Below are positions 14,900-24,357 of a stretch of DNA of 52,158 nt, one piece after another (the stretch's first letter is position 1; each line of letters starts with the position of its first letter). A model generated the notes under the pieces. That model ran no database searches and was not told where the DNA came from. It worked only from the letters and a program-made list of their open reading frames with translations. The translations under genes were made by a program, and so were the position numbers. Origin of the DNA: JACZXQ01 sp036986155 (GTDB lineage: Bacteria > Gemmatimonadota > Gemmatimonadetes > Longimicrobiales > Gaopeijiaceae); the NCBI GenBank assembly GCA_036986155.1, contig BTRA01000006.1, forward strand, positions 1 through 52,158, written 5' to 3'.

Positions 14900-16513
14900 C
14901 TACGGGCGCGCGCGCCGGAACCCGGCCAGCCTCGCTCCGAAGCGGTCTTCGACCCTCTTGGTGGCGGATTCGGGTACACCATTGGCAACGATGCTGAACA
15001 GAATCCGCTCGCCGTCCTCCGAGCGGACCATCCCGGAGAGGGCCGACACGCCGTCCATGGTGCCCGTCTTGGCCCTGAGGTTTCGGGCAGCGGGGGTGCG
15101 GAACATCCGCGGAAGCTCGCCGCGCCGGCCTGCTTCCGGAAGCGTCTCGAGGAACGTGTCCCAGAGATCTGTCCCGGACATGTACTCTAACACTCCCACC
15201 AGCGCTGCGGCGCTCACTCGATTTCCCTCCGAGAGACCGGACCCGTCGGCCACCTCGATGCCGTCCATGGCGACGCCGGCCTGTTTCTCCAGGAAGCTCT
15301 CGACGACTCGGCTGCCGCCGGCGAATGATCCGTCACCCACGACTACGCGCCCCATCGTTTTGAGCACGGTCTCGGCCAAGAAGTTTTGGCTCTGCTTGTT
15401 GACCACCGTGAGATAGTCGAACAAAGCCGGCGACGTGTGTCTCGCCACCACTCGGGGCGCGGGGGATCCGGCCCGTGATCCCCAGACGTGTCGGCCGGTG
15501 ACCCTCGACCCTCCGGGGGTCACGGGTTGCGGCGTTCGCGTGATGTGAACGCCCTTCTTCTCCATCACCCGTGCCAAGGCCGAGGCGGCGAAAAGAGACG
15601 GATTGGAGATGGGCATCTCCCGCCACAGGTCCCGACCGGTGAGCGGCATTTCGCCACCGATCCGAATCGCTTCGCCTGGACGTTCACGGTCTATCCACAA
15701 CATGGGCCTCGGCCGTGTATCCACGGTGCGCGCGAAGTTGTCCATCAGGAACACGCCGGGGTCAGGGAGCACACGTACGATTGGACGCGCTCCTACGGTG
15801 GCCCCGGCCTCCACCTGGAGGTTGACGGTGTTCTCATTAAATGAAAGACCCGAGACGGGGGCTGCGAACCAGTCGTTCAAGTCCCGGGGGTTCCAGCCTG
15901 GGCCCAGTTCGGGGCCGCGAAAGAAGGTGCCGTCGCCCATCACTTTGCCGTCGACCGTGGTGATGCCCCGAGCGATCAGTTGATCGACCAACATCTCGAA
16001 CACGACTGTGTTCGTGCGGTAGAATCGGCTCGAGATACCCGGATCGCCTGTGCCGTAGAGGATCAGGTCGCCCTGGAGCCTCCCCTCAACCACCGGGCCG
16101 TCGGCCAGCAGGAAGGTCTGGTAGCGGAACCGGGGCCCCAGATAGTGCAACGCGGCGGCCGTGGTCACCAACTTCATGTTGGACGCCGGCGCCAACGGAT
16201 TGCGTGCGCCCTGGTTGAAGAGCGTGTCACCTCGATCCAGCGAAATCGCGAGTACGCTCCACCGTGAGCCCCGCCACTCGGGAATGATCCGACTCAACTC
16301 CGCGCGGAGCGCCCGGAGATCTTCGGTGATCGGTGGGGGGGACGGTGGTGCTGGGATGACGCTGGCGATGGCGACAGGCTGAACGGCCTGAGAAGGAGAG
16401 AAGCTGATAGCCCAGGCGCCGGCGAAGACGGCGCCGAGCAGGGCCGCGACTCCAAGCCCGCGGTGCTTCAAGCCGAAGTCCGCGGAGCTCCCACGTCCAG
16501 AGCGGGGGCGCAT
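14900..16513 (-). CDS. dacB: PBP4-type D-alanyl-D-alanine carboxypeptidase/endopeptidase
   Basis: A periplasmic serine peptidase of peptidase family S13 that trims and hydrolyses peptidoglycan cross-links. All three penicillin-binding motifs are present: S-x-x-K as SNMK (S111, K114), S-x-N as SQN (375-377) and KTG (482-484). The 537-residue length and the large insert between the first two motifs are typical of the family. Residues 16-38 form a hydrophobic signal or anchor, followed by a proline-rich linker. I start at the ATG at 16513, which overlaps the 3' end of the regulator gene by 46 bases. A TTG at 16471, overlapping that gene's TGA, is a real alternative and would give a shorter signal sequence. 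It converges on the SDR gene. Confidence 0.9.
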   Translation of the reverse strand: MRPRSGRGSSADFGLKHRGLGVAALLGAVFAGAWAISFSPSQAVQPVAIASVIPAPPSPPPITEDLRALRAELSRIIPEWRGSRWSVLAISLDRGDTLFNQGARNPLAPASNMKLVTTAAALHYLGPRFRYQTFLLADGPVVEGRLQGDLILYGTGDPGISSRFYRTNTVVFEMLVDQLIARGITTVDGKVMGDGTFFRGPELGPGWNPRDLNDWFAAPVSGLSFNENTVNLQVEAGATVGARPIVRVLPDPGVFLMDNFARTVDTRPRPMLWIDRERPGEAIRIGGEMPLTGRDLWREMPISNPSLFAASALARVMEKKGVHITRTPQPVTPGGSRVTGRHVWGSRAGSPAPRVVARHTSPALFDYLTVVNKQSQNFLAETVLKTMGRVVVGDGSFAGGSRVVESFLEKQAGVAMDGIEVADGSGLSEGNRVSAAALVGVLEYMSGTDLWDTFLETLPEAGRRGELPRMFRTPAARNLRAKTGTMDGVSALSGMVRSEDGERILFSIVANGVPESATKRVEDRFGARLAGFRRARP

Positions 16514-16938
16514 ACCACGCAGTATCCCGTCAGCTCCAGCCGGTAGCCCATGACACGGAACGGCCCGGATCCAGCATGCAGGTCCTGGAGATAGCCGTCT
16601 GGCAGGTGGCCCGGTATGTCCGACACACTTCCGCAGGCAAGGCAGCGTGTGTGGTGGTGCGGATCCGTGCGTCCATCGTAGCGGGCTGAACCATCCGAGT
16701 AACTGAGACGGGTGGCGAGGCCGCACCCAACGAGTGTCTCCAGGCTCTTGTAAACCGTGGCGAGCGAAATGCCCGGTACGTCGCCCCGAACATTCAGGAA
16801 GACCTCGTCTGCAGTGGGATGAATGTCGGTGTGTGCCAGGAATCGGTAGACGGCCGCGCGCTGCTCCGTGAATCGGTGCCCGTTCGCCTCGAGAGCTACC
16901 CGGAGGGTCGAGTCGCTCGAATCGTGATTGGCTGCCAT
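16468..16938 (-). CDS. perR: Fur-family regulator of PerR type
   Basis: A 156-residue metal-dependent repressor. The winged-helix recognition segment is SLATVYKSLETL (58-69). Structural zinc cysteines are C99/C102 (CLAC) and C140/C143 (CVVC). Aligned to Bacillus subtilis PerR with an offset of three, every regulatory metal ligand is present: H40, D88, H94, H96 and D107. The last is the aspartate that distinguishes peroxide-sensing PerR from iron-sensing Fur, which has glutamate there. This argues for a peroxide sensor inactivated by histidine oxidation, although metal choice needs testing. A perfect 14-bp palindrome lies 17-30 bases upstream of its start and probably mediates autoregulation. 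It overlaps the start of dacB, so the two are likely co-transcribed. Confidence 0.85.
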   Translation of the reverse strand: MAANHDSSDSTLRVALEANGHRFTEQRAAVYRFLAHTDIHPTADEVFLNVRGDVPGISLATVYKSLETLVGCGLATRLSYSDGSARYDGRTDPHHHTRCLACGSVSDIPGHLPDGYLQDLHAGSGPFRVMGYRLELTGYCVVCAPALDVGAPRTSA

Positions 16939-16954
16939 GTTTCTCGCGTGCTGG

Positions 16955-16968
16955 TCTCGTTAACGAGA
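16955..16968. promoter_or_regulatory. Perfect 14-bp palindrome, candidate operator
   Basis: TCTCGTTAACGAGA is its own reverse complement and lies centrally in the 81-base divergent region between the PerR-type gene and the hypothetical gene at 17020. Fur-family proteins bind such dyads as dimers. The sequence does not match the canonical Bacillus PerR or Escherichia Fur boxes, so it would be a lineage-specific site. It could control both divergent promoters. Confidence 0.5.
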
Positions 16969-17019
16969 ACGATACTAATAATCTGTTTCAAGCTTACCCG
17001 GAATCGTCGACGTGGATCC

Positions 17020-17580
17020 ATGAGCGAATCATCCCCCCCGCTACTGACCTTGGAGCCGTTGCTAGAGGCGGTGCAGGACGGCATCGAACGAACCGGCTGG
17101 GCGCTGTCGGGGATCCAGAAGACGACCAGCCTCCAGTTCGAGGGGCGCTGGGAGGGTGAGTCCACGCGGAGCGCCTACCTGTTCTTTCACCGCGAGGGGC
17201 TGCCCGACTGGGTGAGCTTGGACGTTTTCCTGGATGAGACGTCCAGAGGGCTCAAAGGCAACTTGGCCCTCGTGATGGATGGACCCGAGCTTGGTGAGCT
17301 CGGATCGATGGAGGAGCTCATCGAGGCCCTTTCGGCCGTGTGCAAGGACTCGCTGCCTAAGGGGTACGCCACCCCAGTGTCCGTGCGCTTGCGCTTGCCC
17401 AGACCGGGTACAGAGCCGGCGAAGGCGGAAAGCGAATTCCGGCTCAAGCTTCGCATCCCCAAGCGAGCGTACGAGGCGGGGGCCGGTGCGCTATCCGCCT
17501 TGGCCAGCGCTTCGGTCACGGCGTTCGAGGCCGCGCTCCAGCACGCCGAACTCAGGCCCTTCCTGCCGGACGACGATTAA
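17020..17580 (+). CDS. Hypothetical soluble protein divergent from the PerR-type gene
   Basis: A 186-residue protein, MSESSPPLLTLEPLLEAVQDG..., with no signal peptide or membrane segment and no family I recognise. The central part alternates strands and turns (ESTRSAYLFFHREGLPDWVSLDVFLDE), and the C-terminus is helical and alanine-rich. The ATG at 17020 is chosen because longer in-frame starts run back through the regulator gene on the other strand. Its promoter region holds the 14-bp palindrome, so it may belong to the PerR-type regulon. acs follows 84 bases downstream on the same strand. Confidence 0.6.
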   Translation: MSESSPPLLTLEPLLEAVQDGIERTGWALSGIQKTTSLQFEGRWEGESTRSAYLFFHREGLPDWVSLDVFLDETSRGLKGNLALVMDGPELGELGSMEELIEALSAVCKDSLPKGYATPVSVRLRLPRPGTEPAKAESEFRLKLRIPKRAYEAGAGALSALASASVTAFEAALQHAELRPFLPDDD

Positions 17581-17592
17581 ACAGGCGCTTCC

Positions 17593-17622
17593 TTGCAGCC
17601 TGGCGGAATGCGGATGTACCAT
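17593..17622 (+). promoter_or_regulatory. Candidate sigma70-like promoter for acs
   Basis: TTGCAG (17593-17598) and TACCAT (17617-17622) are separated by 18 bases, in the 84-base gap before acs. The hexamers are fair, not strong, matches. The spacing equals that of the better guaB promoter in this window. Confidence 0.35.
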
Positions 17623-17664
17623 TACGCTCCCACCAACATCAACGCCTACCGTGGAGACACCAGC

Positions 17665-19623
<1,959 letters not shown>

Positions 19624-19627
19624 GGGC

Positions 19628-20440
19628 CTATCCCGCCAGTGGATCCTCGGTCGGGGGAGGCCGATCCGCCTCCGGCTTTCTCTTGACCATCTTGGCAGGG
19701 ATACCTACGTAGATCGAATGAGGCTCGGTGTCGCGCGTGACCACGCCGAACGAGCCGATCATGGTGTCGTCGGCAACGTGCACGCCCGACATCACGGTGG
19801 CGTGGTAGGTGATCCGCACGCCCTCGCCGATAACGGTCTGAGGTGTCTGGATCTCGCGCGACTCCACCACGTCGTGCGAGTGGCTGTAGATGTTGGCGAA
19901 GTCAGACACGCTGGCCCGGTTCCCCAGCTTGATCCCGCCTCGGTCGTCCAGGAGCACGTGGCGGTGCACGACCACGTCGTCCCCGACCTCCATGTTGTAG
20001 CCGAACGAGAGCTTCACGAAGTGGAATGCCTTGAAGTTCTCACCGCACTTTCGGAAGATCCGCTTGGCCAGAATGCGCCTGAACTTGACGCCCAGGTAAA
20101 CGTTTTCGCCAAGCGGGCTCTTGTCGAACATCTCCCACATCCAGAGCAGTGGCTTTACCCGGCCGTACTTCTCGGGATCTGTGTCGGAGTAGTATTCAGG
20201 CTCTCGGGTGATATTGCGCGCGTCCATCTGAGCCAGCACGACCTGCGTGGATCTTGGAAGCGACGCCGCGTCGGACTCCACCACATCCGGGAAGTAGATG
20301 TCCGTGAGCACCCGTCTGCACAAGTCGTAGCGATCGCAGTCCGGCCGGTCGAGCTCCTCCTCGAAGGAGTCCAGCCACGCTTCGTAAAGCGCTGACGCGG
20401 TCGCGGCGACCGGTACCGGCCGGTTGGGGAGAAAGGCCAT
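19628..20440 (-). CDS. Left-handed beta-helix (hexapeptide) acyltransferase
   Basis: A protein of about 270 residues. The C-terminal 120 residues show hexapeptide-repeat periodicity (MEVGDDVVVHRHVLLDDRGGIKLGNRASVSDFANI; TVIGEGVRITYHATVMSGVHVADDTMIGSFGVV) and end in IYVGIPAKMVKRK, as in maltose/galactoside O-acetyltransferases. The catalytic histidine is probably in the YSHSHD segment. The N-terminal 130 residues are helical and charged and are not part of the standard acetyltransferase fold, so they may add a binding function. The start is uncertain: the ATG at 20440 (MAFLPNRP) is preferred, and a GTG at 20494 is possible. The acyl donor and acceptor are unknown; a cell-surface sugar is plausible. 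Confidence 0.8.
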   Translation of the reverse strand: MAFLPNRPVPVAATASALYEAWLDSFEEELDRPDCDRYDLCRRVLTDIYFPDVVESDAASLPRSTQVVLAQMDARNITREPEYYSDTDPEKYGRVKPLLWMWEMFDKSPLGENVYLGVKFRRILAKRIFRKCGENFKAFHFVKLSFGYNMEVGDDVVVHRHVLLDDRGGIKLGNRASVSDFANIYSHSHDVVESREIQTPQTVIGEGVRITYHATVMSGVHVADDTMIGSFGVVTRDTEPHSIYVGIPAKMVKRKPEADRPPPTEDPLAG

Positions 20441-20596
20441 CCGCTCGTGGGTCTCCGCGCTGTGGGTGAGGGTGCGTGACGGGTGCTGGCACACGATACG
20501 GTGTTTGACGGAGGGGGCAAGGTCCGGCCAGGGATGTTAGGTTGTGGCATGTCCGGTGAGAGGGTGATTCACTGCGAGACGAAGTAGGGGAGACTC

Positions 20597-20998
20597 ATGC
20601 ACGACGTTCTTCGCCAGCGGCTCATGCGGAAGCTCGAGAGTTTGCCGGAGGAGCAGATCTACCAGGTGCTCGACTACGTCGACTTCATGGAGTCGAGGTA
20701 CTCCGGCGACCTGGTCCAAGAGGCTTCCGGCCTGCAACGCTTCGCCGAGAAGGTCGAGGACAAGATGCGCCAGAAGGCCATGAGCCCGGCCACGATCCGT
20801 GAAGCCTTCAAGGTCATCTCGGCCGCGGACAAGGTACTTTCCTCGGTGTCAAAAGCCGGCAAGCAACTCATGGAGGATATCACGTCTCCGTTGACCAATG
20901 AGCCGGACGACGATGATGAGGCCGGGTCACCGGCTGAAGAGCCCGTCGATGAGACTACCGAGCCCACATCTGGACAGGACGGGAAGGCCTCGGGATAG
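20597..20998 (+). CDS. Small acidic-tailed protein, DUF2281-like N-terminus
   Basis: A 133-residue soluble protein. The first 35 residues (RQRLMRKLESLPEEQIYQVLDYVDFMESR) resemble the short helical module seen in DUF2281 and related antitoxin-like proteins, where L-P-E-E-x-x-x-x-V-L-D-Y-V-x-F-L is common. The middle is helical and basic, and the tail is strongly acidic and disordered (EPDDDDEAGSPAEEP). A GGGGAGA ribosome-binding site precedes the ATG. No toxin gene is next to it; guaB follows behind its own promoter. I cannot assign a function. Confidence 0.6.
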   Translation: MHDVLRQRLMRKLESLPEEQIYQVLDYVDFMESRYSGDLVQEASGLQRFAEKVEDKMRQKAMSPATIREAFKVISAADKVLSSVSKAGKQLMEDITSPLTNEPDDDDEAGSPAEEPVDETTEPTSGQDGKASG

Positions 20999-21002
20999 CG
21001 CC

Positions 21003-21032
21003 TTGACACTCCGTCTTTCAGGCCGGTAAGAT
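21003..21032 (+). promoter_or_regulatory. Sigma70-type promoter for guaB
   Basis: A perfect -35 hexamer TTGACA (21003-21008) and a good -10 TAAGAT (21027-21032) are separated by 18 bases. Transcription would start near 21039-21041, giving a leader of about 100 bases before guaB that contains the long hairpin at 21053-21101. This is the clearest promoter in the window. Confidence 0.7.
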
Positions 21033-21052
21033 TGCCCATGGAAAGATGGAAC

Positions 21053-21101
21053 GCGCCCGTTCGCCGAGCATTCACGGATGATTTGCTCGGCGAGCGGGCG
21101 T
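21053..21101 (+). promoter_or_regulatory. Long leader hairpin upstream of guaB
   Basis: Arms 21054-21070 and 21084-21100 are 17 bases each and pair throughout with a single G-U wobble. A further G-U closes the base, and the loop is 13 bases. The GC-rich stem would be very stable. There is no T-run behind it, so it is not a standard terminator. It lies inside the predicted guaB leader, so it may act as a 5' stabiliser, a roadblock, or part of an attenuator. A short direct repeat (GCATATAG twice) follows, then the guaB ribosome-binding site. Confidence 0.6.
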
Positions 21102-21140
21102 CTCGCATATAGGCATATAGGTGCTGGGAGAGAAGAACCC

Positions 21141-22619
21141 ATGTCGGACGGCACTGTGAAGAGCGCTGCCATCATCAAGGAAGCCCTGACGTTCGACGAC
21201 GTCCTGCTGGTTCCGGGGCATTCGACCGTGCATCCCAAGGATACGACGGTGGCGTCGTTCCTGACGGCGGAGATTCCACTGCAAATTCCGTTGCTCACGG
21301 CCGCAATGGACACCGTGACGGAATCGGGCATGGCCATCGCGATCGCTCGAGAGGGCGGGCTGGGCTTCATCCACAAGAACATGACCATCGAGCGTCAGGC
21401 CGAGGAGGTGGACCGGGTCAAGCGCTCGGAGAGCGGCATGATCCTGAATCCTATCACGCTCACGCCCGAGAAAACGCTTCGGGACGCCCGCAGCCTTATG
21501 GCCCGCTTTTCCATCAGCGGCGTGCCCATTGTCGAGAATGGCGGCATGCTGGTGGGCATCATCACCAATCGTGATCTCCAATTCGAGACCGACTTGGACC
21601 AGCCGATCCGCGGGGTGATGACTTCCGAGGCGCTGGTCACCGCGCCGGTGGGCACCACCCTCGGGAGTGCCGAAAAAATCTTGCACAAGCATCGCATCGA
21701 GAAACTCCCGGTGGTCGAGGAGGATGGATCACTCGCGGGTCTGATCACGGTGAAGGACATCTTCAAGCGCCGGCAGCACCCGAACGCCTGTAAGGACCGG
21801 CACGGGCGTCTGCGGGTCGGTGCGGCGATCGGGGCGTCACTCGGAGACATGGAGAGGGCGCACGCCCTTGTCGACGCAGGGGTCGACGTGCTCGTGGTCG
21901 ACACCGCCCATGGCCATTCGGAGGGCGTACTCGAGGCGGTAGCGCGCACTCGTGAGGCTCTCCCCGAAGTCCAACTGGTGGCGGGCAACGTCGGCACCGC
22001 TGAAGGGGCGGCTGCGCTGGTGGAGCGTGGTGCCGACGCGGTCAAAGTGGGGGTCGGCCCTGGGTCAATCTGCACGACCCGAGTGGTGACCGGCGTGGGA
22101 CTCCCCCAACTGACGGCCATAATGGACGCGGTCGAGGGCGTCGAAGGTCGTGTGCCCATCATTGCCGACGGTGGCATCCGCTACTCGGGTGACATCGCCA
22201 AGGCGCTCGCCGCCGGTGCTCAGTCGGTCATGATGGGCTCGATGTTCGCCGGCACCGAGGAATCGCCGGGAGAAAGCTTCTTGATGGAGGGGCGCCGCTT
22301 CAAGACCGTGCGGGGAATGGGTTCGCTCTCTGCCATGCAGGAGGGGTCCGCCGACCGCTACTTCCAGGACTCCGAGCAGGAGCTCAAGAAGCTCGTACCT
22401 GAGGGGATCGAGGCGCGCGTGCCCTACAAAGGCCCCATGACCGACACGGTCTTTCAACTCGTGGGAGGCCTCCAGAGCGGCATGGGATATTGCGGCTGTG
22501 CCGATCTCGAGGAGCTTCGTAGCAAGTCGCAGTTCGTACGTGTGACGTCCGGCGGCCTCCGCGAGTCCCACCCACACGACATCACAATTACTCGAGAAGC
22601 ACCCAACTACCACCTTTGA
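21141..22619 (+). CDS. guaB: Inosine-5'-monophosphate dehydrogenase
   Basis: GuaB oxidises IMP to XMP with NAD+, the committed step of guanine nucleotide synthesis. The 492-residue protein has a TIM-barrel catalytic domain interrupted by a CBS pair (about residues 100-225, with MARFSISGVPIVENGGMLVGIITNRDL and HRIEKLPVVEEDGSLAGLITVKDI), which binds adenine/guanine nucleotides. The catalytic loop GPGSICTTR carries C311. The mobile flap and MGMGSLSAM-like segment appear as RGMGSLSAMQEGSADRYFQ. The ATG at 21141 has GGGAGAAG upstream. The aminotransferase gene follows after 21 bases and is probably co-transcribed. Confidence 0.97.
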   Translation: MSDGTVKSAAIIKEALTFDDVLLVPGHSTVHPKDTTVASFLTAEIPLQIPLLTAAMDTVTESGMAIAIAREGGLGFIHKNMTIERQAEEVDRVKRSESGMILNPITLTPEKTLRDARSLMARFSISGVPIVENGGMLVGIITNRDLQFETDLDQPIRGVMTSEALVTAPVGTTLGSAEKILHKHRIEKLPVVEEDGSLAGLITVKDIFKRRQHPNACKDRHGRLRVGAAIGASLGDMERAHALVDAGVDVLVVDTAHGHSEGVLEAVARTREALPEVQLVAGNVGTAEGAAALVERGADAVKVGVGPGSICTTRVVTGVGLPQLTAIMDAVEGVEGRVPIIADGGIRYSGDIAKALAAGAQSVMMGSMFAGTEESPGESFLMEGRRFKTVRGMGSLSAMQEGSADRYFQDSEQELKKLVPEGIEARVPYKGPMTDTVFQLVGGLQSGMGYCGCADLEELRSKSQFVRVTSGGLRESHPHDITITREAPNYHL

Positions 22620-22640
22620 TCCGGCACAGCTGAATCGTTC

Positions 22641-23753
22641 ATGCGAGTTTCCGACATCAAGCCCGTATTGCTTCTGGGGCCTGGTCCGTCACCGGTTCGG
22701 GAGCGGATCCTCGAGGCCATGGCGCACGACACCGTGGGGCACTTGGATCCCCAGTTCCTGACGATCATGGACGAGGTGAACGAGGGCTTACGCGTGCTCT
22801 TCGGCACGCGGAACCGTATGACGTTCCCCGTCTCGGCCACCGGGTCCGCTGGTATGCAAGCCTCTCTCGTCAACCTGTTGGAGCCGGGTGACACTGCCAT
22901 CATCGGCGTGAACGGCGTGTTCGGCGGGCGCTTGGCTGAAATGGCCCGCCGCATCGGCTGTGACGTCGTGACGGTCGAGGCCGAGTGGGGCCGCATTATT
23001 CCGCCAGAGGAGGTGATCGAGGCGCACAAGGCGCACCCCGACGCTCGTGTAGTAGCACTCGTGCACGCTGAGACGTCCACCGGCGTTTGCCAGCCGCTGG
23101 GCGAGGTGGGGGCGGCGCTCCGTGGGAGCGCCACGCTGTTCGTGGTCGATGCTGTGACGTCGCTCGGGGGAATTCCAGTCGACGTGGACGATCACTCGAT
23201 CGACGTGTGCTACTCCGGAACCCAGAAGTGTCTGGGCGTGCCGCCCGGCCTGGCGCCCATCACATTCTCCGAGAAAGCGATGGCCCGTACCGAGAGCCGC
23301 ACGACGCTTCCACAGAGTTGGTACCTCGATGTTGCGCTTATCGCAGGCTACCTCGGCCAGGAGAGGCGTTACCATCACACGGCTCCGATAAACTCGGTGT
23401 ATGCTCTCCACGAAGGCCTCGTGGTCATCGAAGAGGAGGGCCTGGATGCTTGCTTTCGCCGCCACCAGGAGGTTGGTAGCGCGCTCCAAAACGCGATGGT
23501 GGAGAGGGGCTTCAGCCTGTTCGCCCAGGAAGGCCATCGGCTACCCCAACTCACGGCGGTCGCTCTGCCAGACGGCAGAGAAGAGGGCCCGCTGCGAAAG
23601 GCCTTGCTGGAAGACCACCACATCGAAGTCGGCGGGGGGCTCGGCCCGGGCAAAGGCAAGCTATGGCGGATCGGGCTCATGGGAGCCGGTGCCAATCACC
23701 AGAGTGTGGAGCGGCTGACGGCAGCGGTGGACACCGTTCTCGCGGCCGGGTAA
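22641..23753 (+). CDS. Class V aminotransferase, serine/alanine-glyoxylate type
   Basis: A 370-residue PLP enzyme of fold type I. LLGPGPSPVRERIL opens the protein as in alanine-glyoxylate and serine-pyruvate aminotransferases. The schiff-base lysine is K196 in YSGTQKCLGVPPGL, preceded by the aspartate in FVVDAVTSLGG. Relatives include AgxT, bacterial PucG ((S)-ureidoglycine-glyoxylate aminotransferase) and serine-glyoxylate enzymes; sequence alone does not separate these. No ureide genes are nearby, which argues weakly against PucG. It follows guaB closely and may share its transcript. A stem-loop overlaps its stop codon. Confidence 0.85.
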   Translation: MRVSDIKPVLLLGPGPSPVRERILEAMAHDTVGHLDPQFLTIMDEVNEGLRVLFGTRNRMTFPVSATGSAGMQASLVNLLEPGDTAIIGVNGVFGGRLAEMARRIGCDVVTVEAEWGRIIPPEEVIEAHKAHPDARVVALVHAETSTGVCQPLGEVGAALRGSATLFVVDAVTSLGGIPVDVDDHSIDVCYSGTQKCLGVPPGLAPITFSEKAMARTESRTTLPQSWYLDVALIAGYLGQERRYHHTAPINSVYALHEGLVVIEEEGLDACFRRHQEVGSALQNAMVERGFSLFAQEGHRLPQLTAVALPDGREEGPLRKALLEDHHIEVGGGLGPGKGKLWRIGLMGAGANHQSVERLTAAVDTVLAAG

Positions 23754-23775
23754 CGCGTCGGCCAGAGCGACGCGT
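23753..23775 (+). terminator. Stem-loop after the aminotransferase gene
   Basis: ACGCGTCG (23753-23760) and CGACGCGT (23768-23775) form a perfect eight-base stem around a seven-base loop, starting on the last base of the TAA stop. No T-tract follows, so it may be a 3'-end stabiliser or a weak bidirectional terminator between this gene and convergent moaC. Confidence 0.4.
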
Positions 23776-23838
23776 ATTCGCACATCGCCCTACGGTACGG
23801 CGGGCGGCTGGCTGCAATCCAGGCGGTGAATCCCGGCC

Positions 23839-24357
23839 CTATCCCTCACGGTCCCCAGACTGGGTCGAATCGTCGGAGCGCCAGAGCCCGGAGCGCCCAC
23901 CTTCCTTGCTAAGCAGGCGGATTCCCTCCAGCACCATCCCTCGGTCCACCGACTTGATCATGTCGTACACGGTGAGGAGCCCAACGCTCACGGCGGTCAG
24001 GGCCTCCATCTCGACACCTGTGCGGCCGACGATGCGAGCCTCGGCCGTGATCCGAATTCCGGGTAGATCGTCCACCGGTTCCACGTCGACCGTCACCGAC
24101 GTCCCAGGAAGGACGTGGCACAGCGGGATCAACTCGCCGGTGCGCTTTCCTGCCATAATGGCAGCAAGCCGTGCCACCTGGAGGGCATCGCCCTTGGCAG
24201 TGCCGCCTGAACGGATGGTGTCCAGCGCCCCGGCCGACATGCGAATGTACCCCTCAGCCACTGCGGCGCGACGGGCAGGAGCCTTGGCTGTGACGTCCAC
24301 CATGCGGGGGTTTCCAGCGGAGTCGAGATGGGTGAGCTCTTTGTGTTCGTCGCTCAT
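23839..24357 (-). CDS. moaC: Cyclic pyranopterin monophosphate synthase
   Basis: MoaC converts the MoaA product 3',8-cyclo-7,8-dihydro-GTP to cyclic pyranopterin monophosphate in molybdenum cofactor synthesis. The 172-residue protein has the conserved blocks KGDALQVARLAAIMAGKRT, ELIPLCHVLP and MEALTAVSVGLLTVYDMIKS followed by VDRGM, which hold the active-site lysines and histidine. Its ATG overlaps the stop of holB (ATGA), so translation is coupled to a replication gene. moeA is elsewhere in the window. Confidence 0.95.
   Translation of the reverse strand: MSDEHKELTHLDSAGNPRMVDVTAKAPARRAAVAEGYIRMSAGALDTIRSGGTAKGDALQVARLAAIMAGKRTGELIPLCHVLPGTSVTVDVEPVDDLPGIRITAEARIVGRTGVEMEALTAVSVGLLTVYDMIKSVDRGMVLEGIRLLSKEGGRSGLWRSDDSTQSGDREG

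Noticed and set aside
14900..16726. Longer PBP4 gene starting at 16726
   Set aside because: The extra 71 residues run through the regulator gene in another frame, lack a signal peptide and look like translated antisense.
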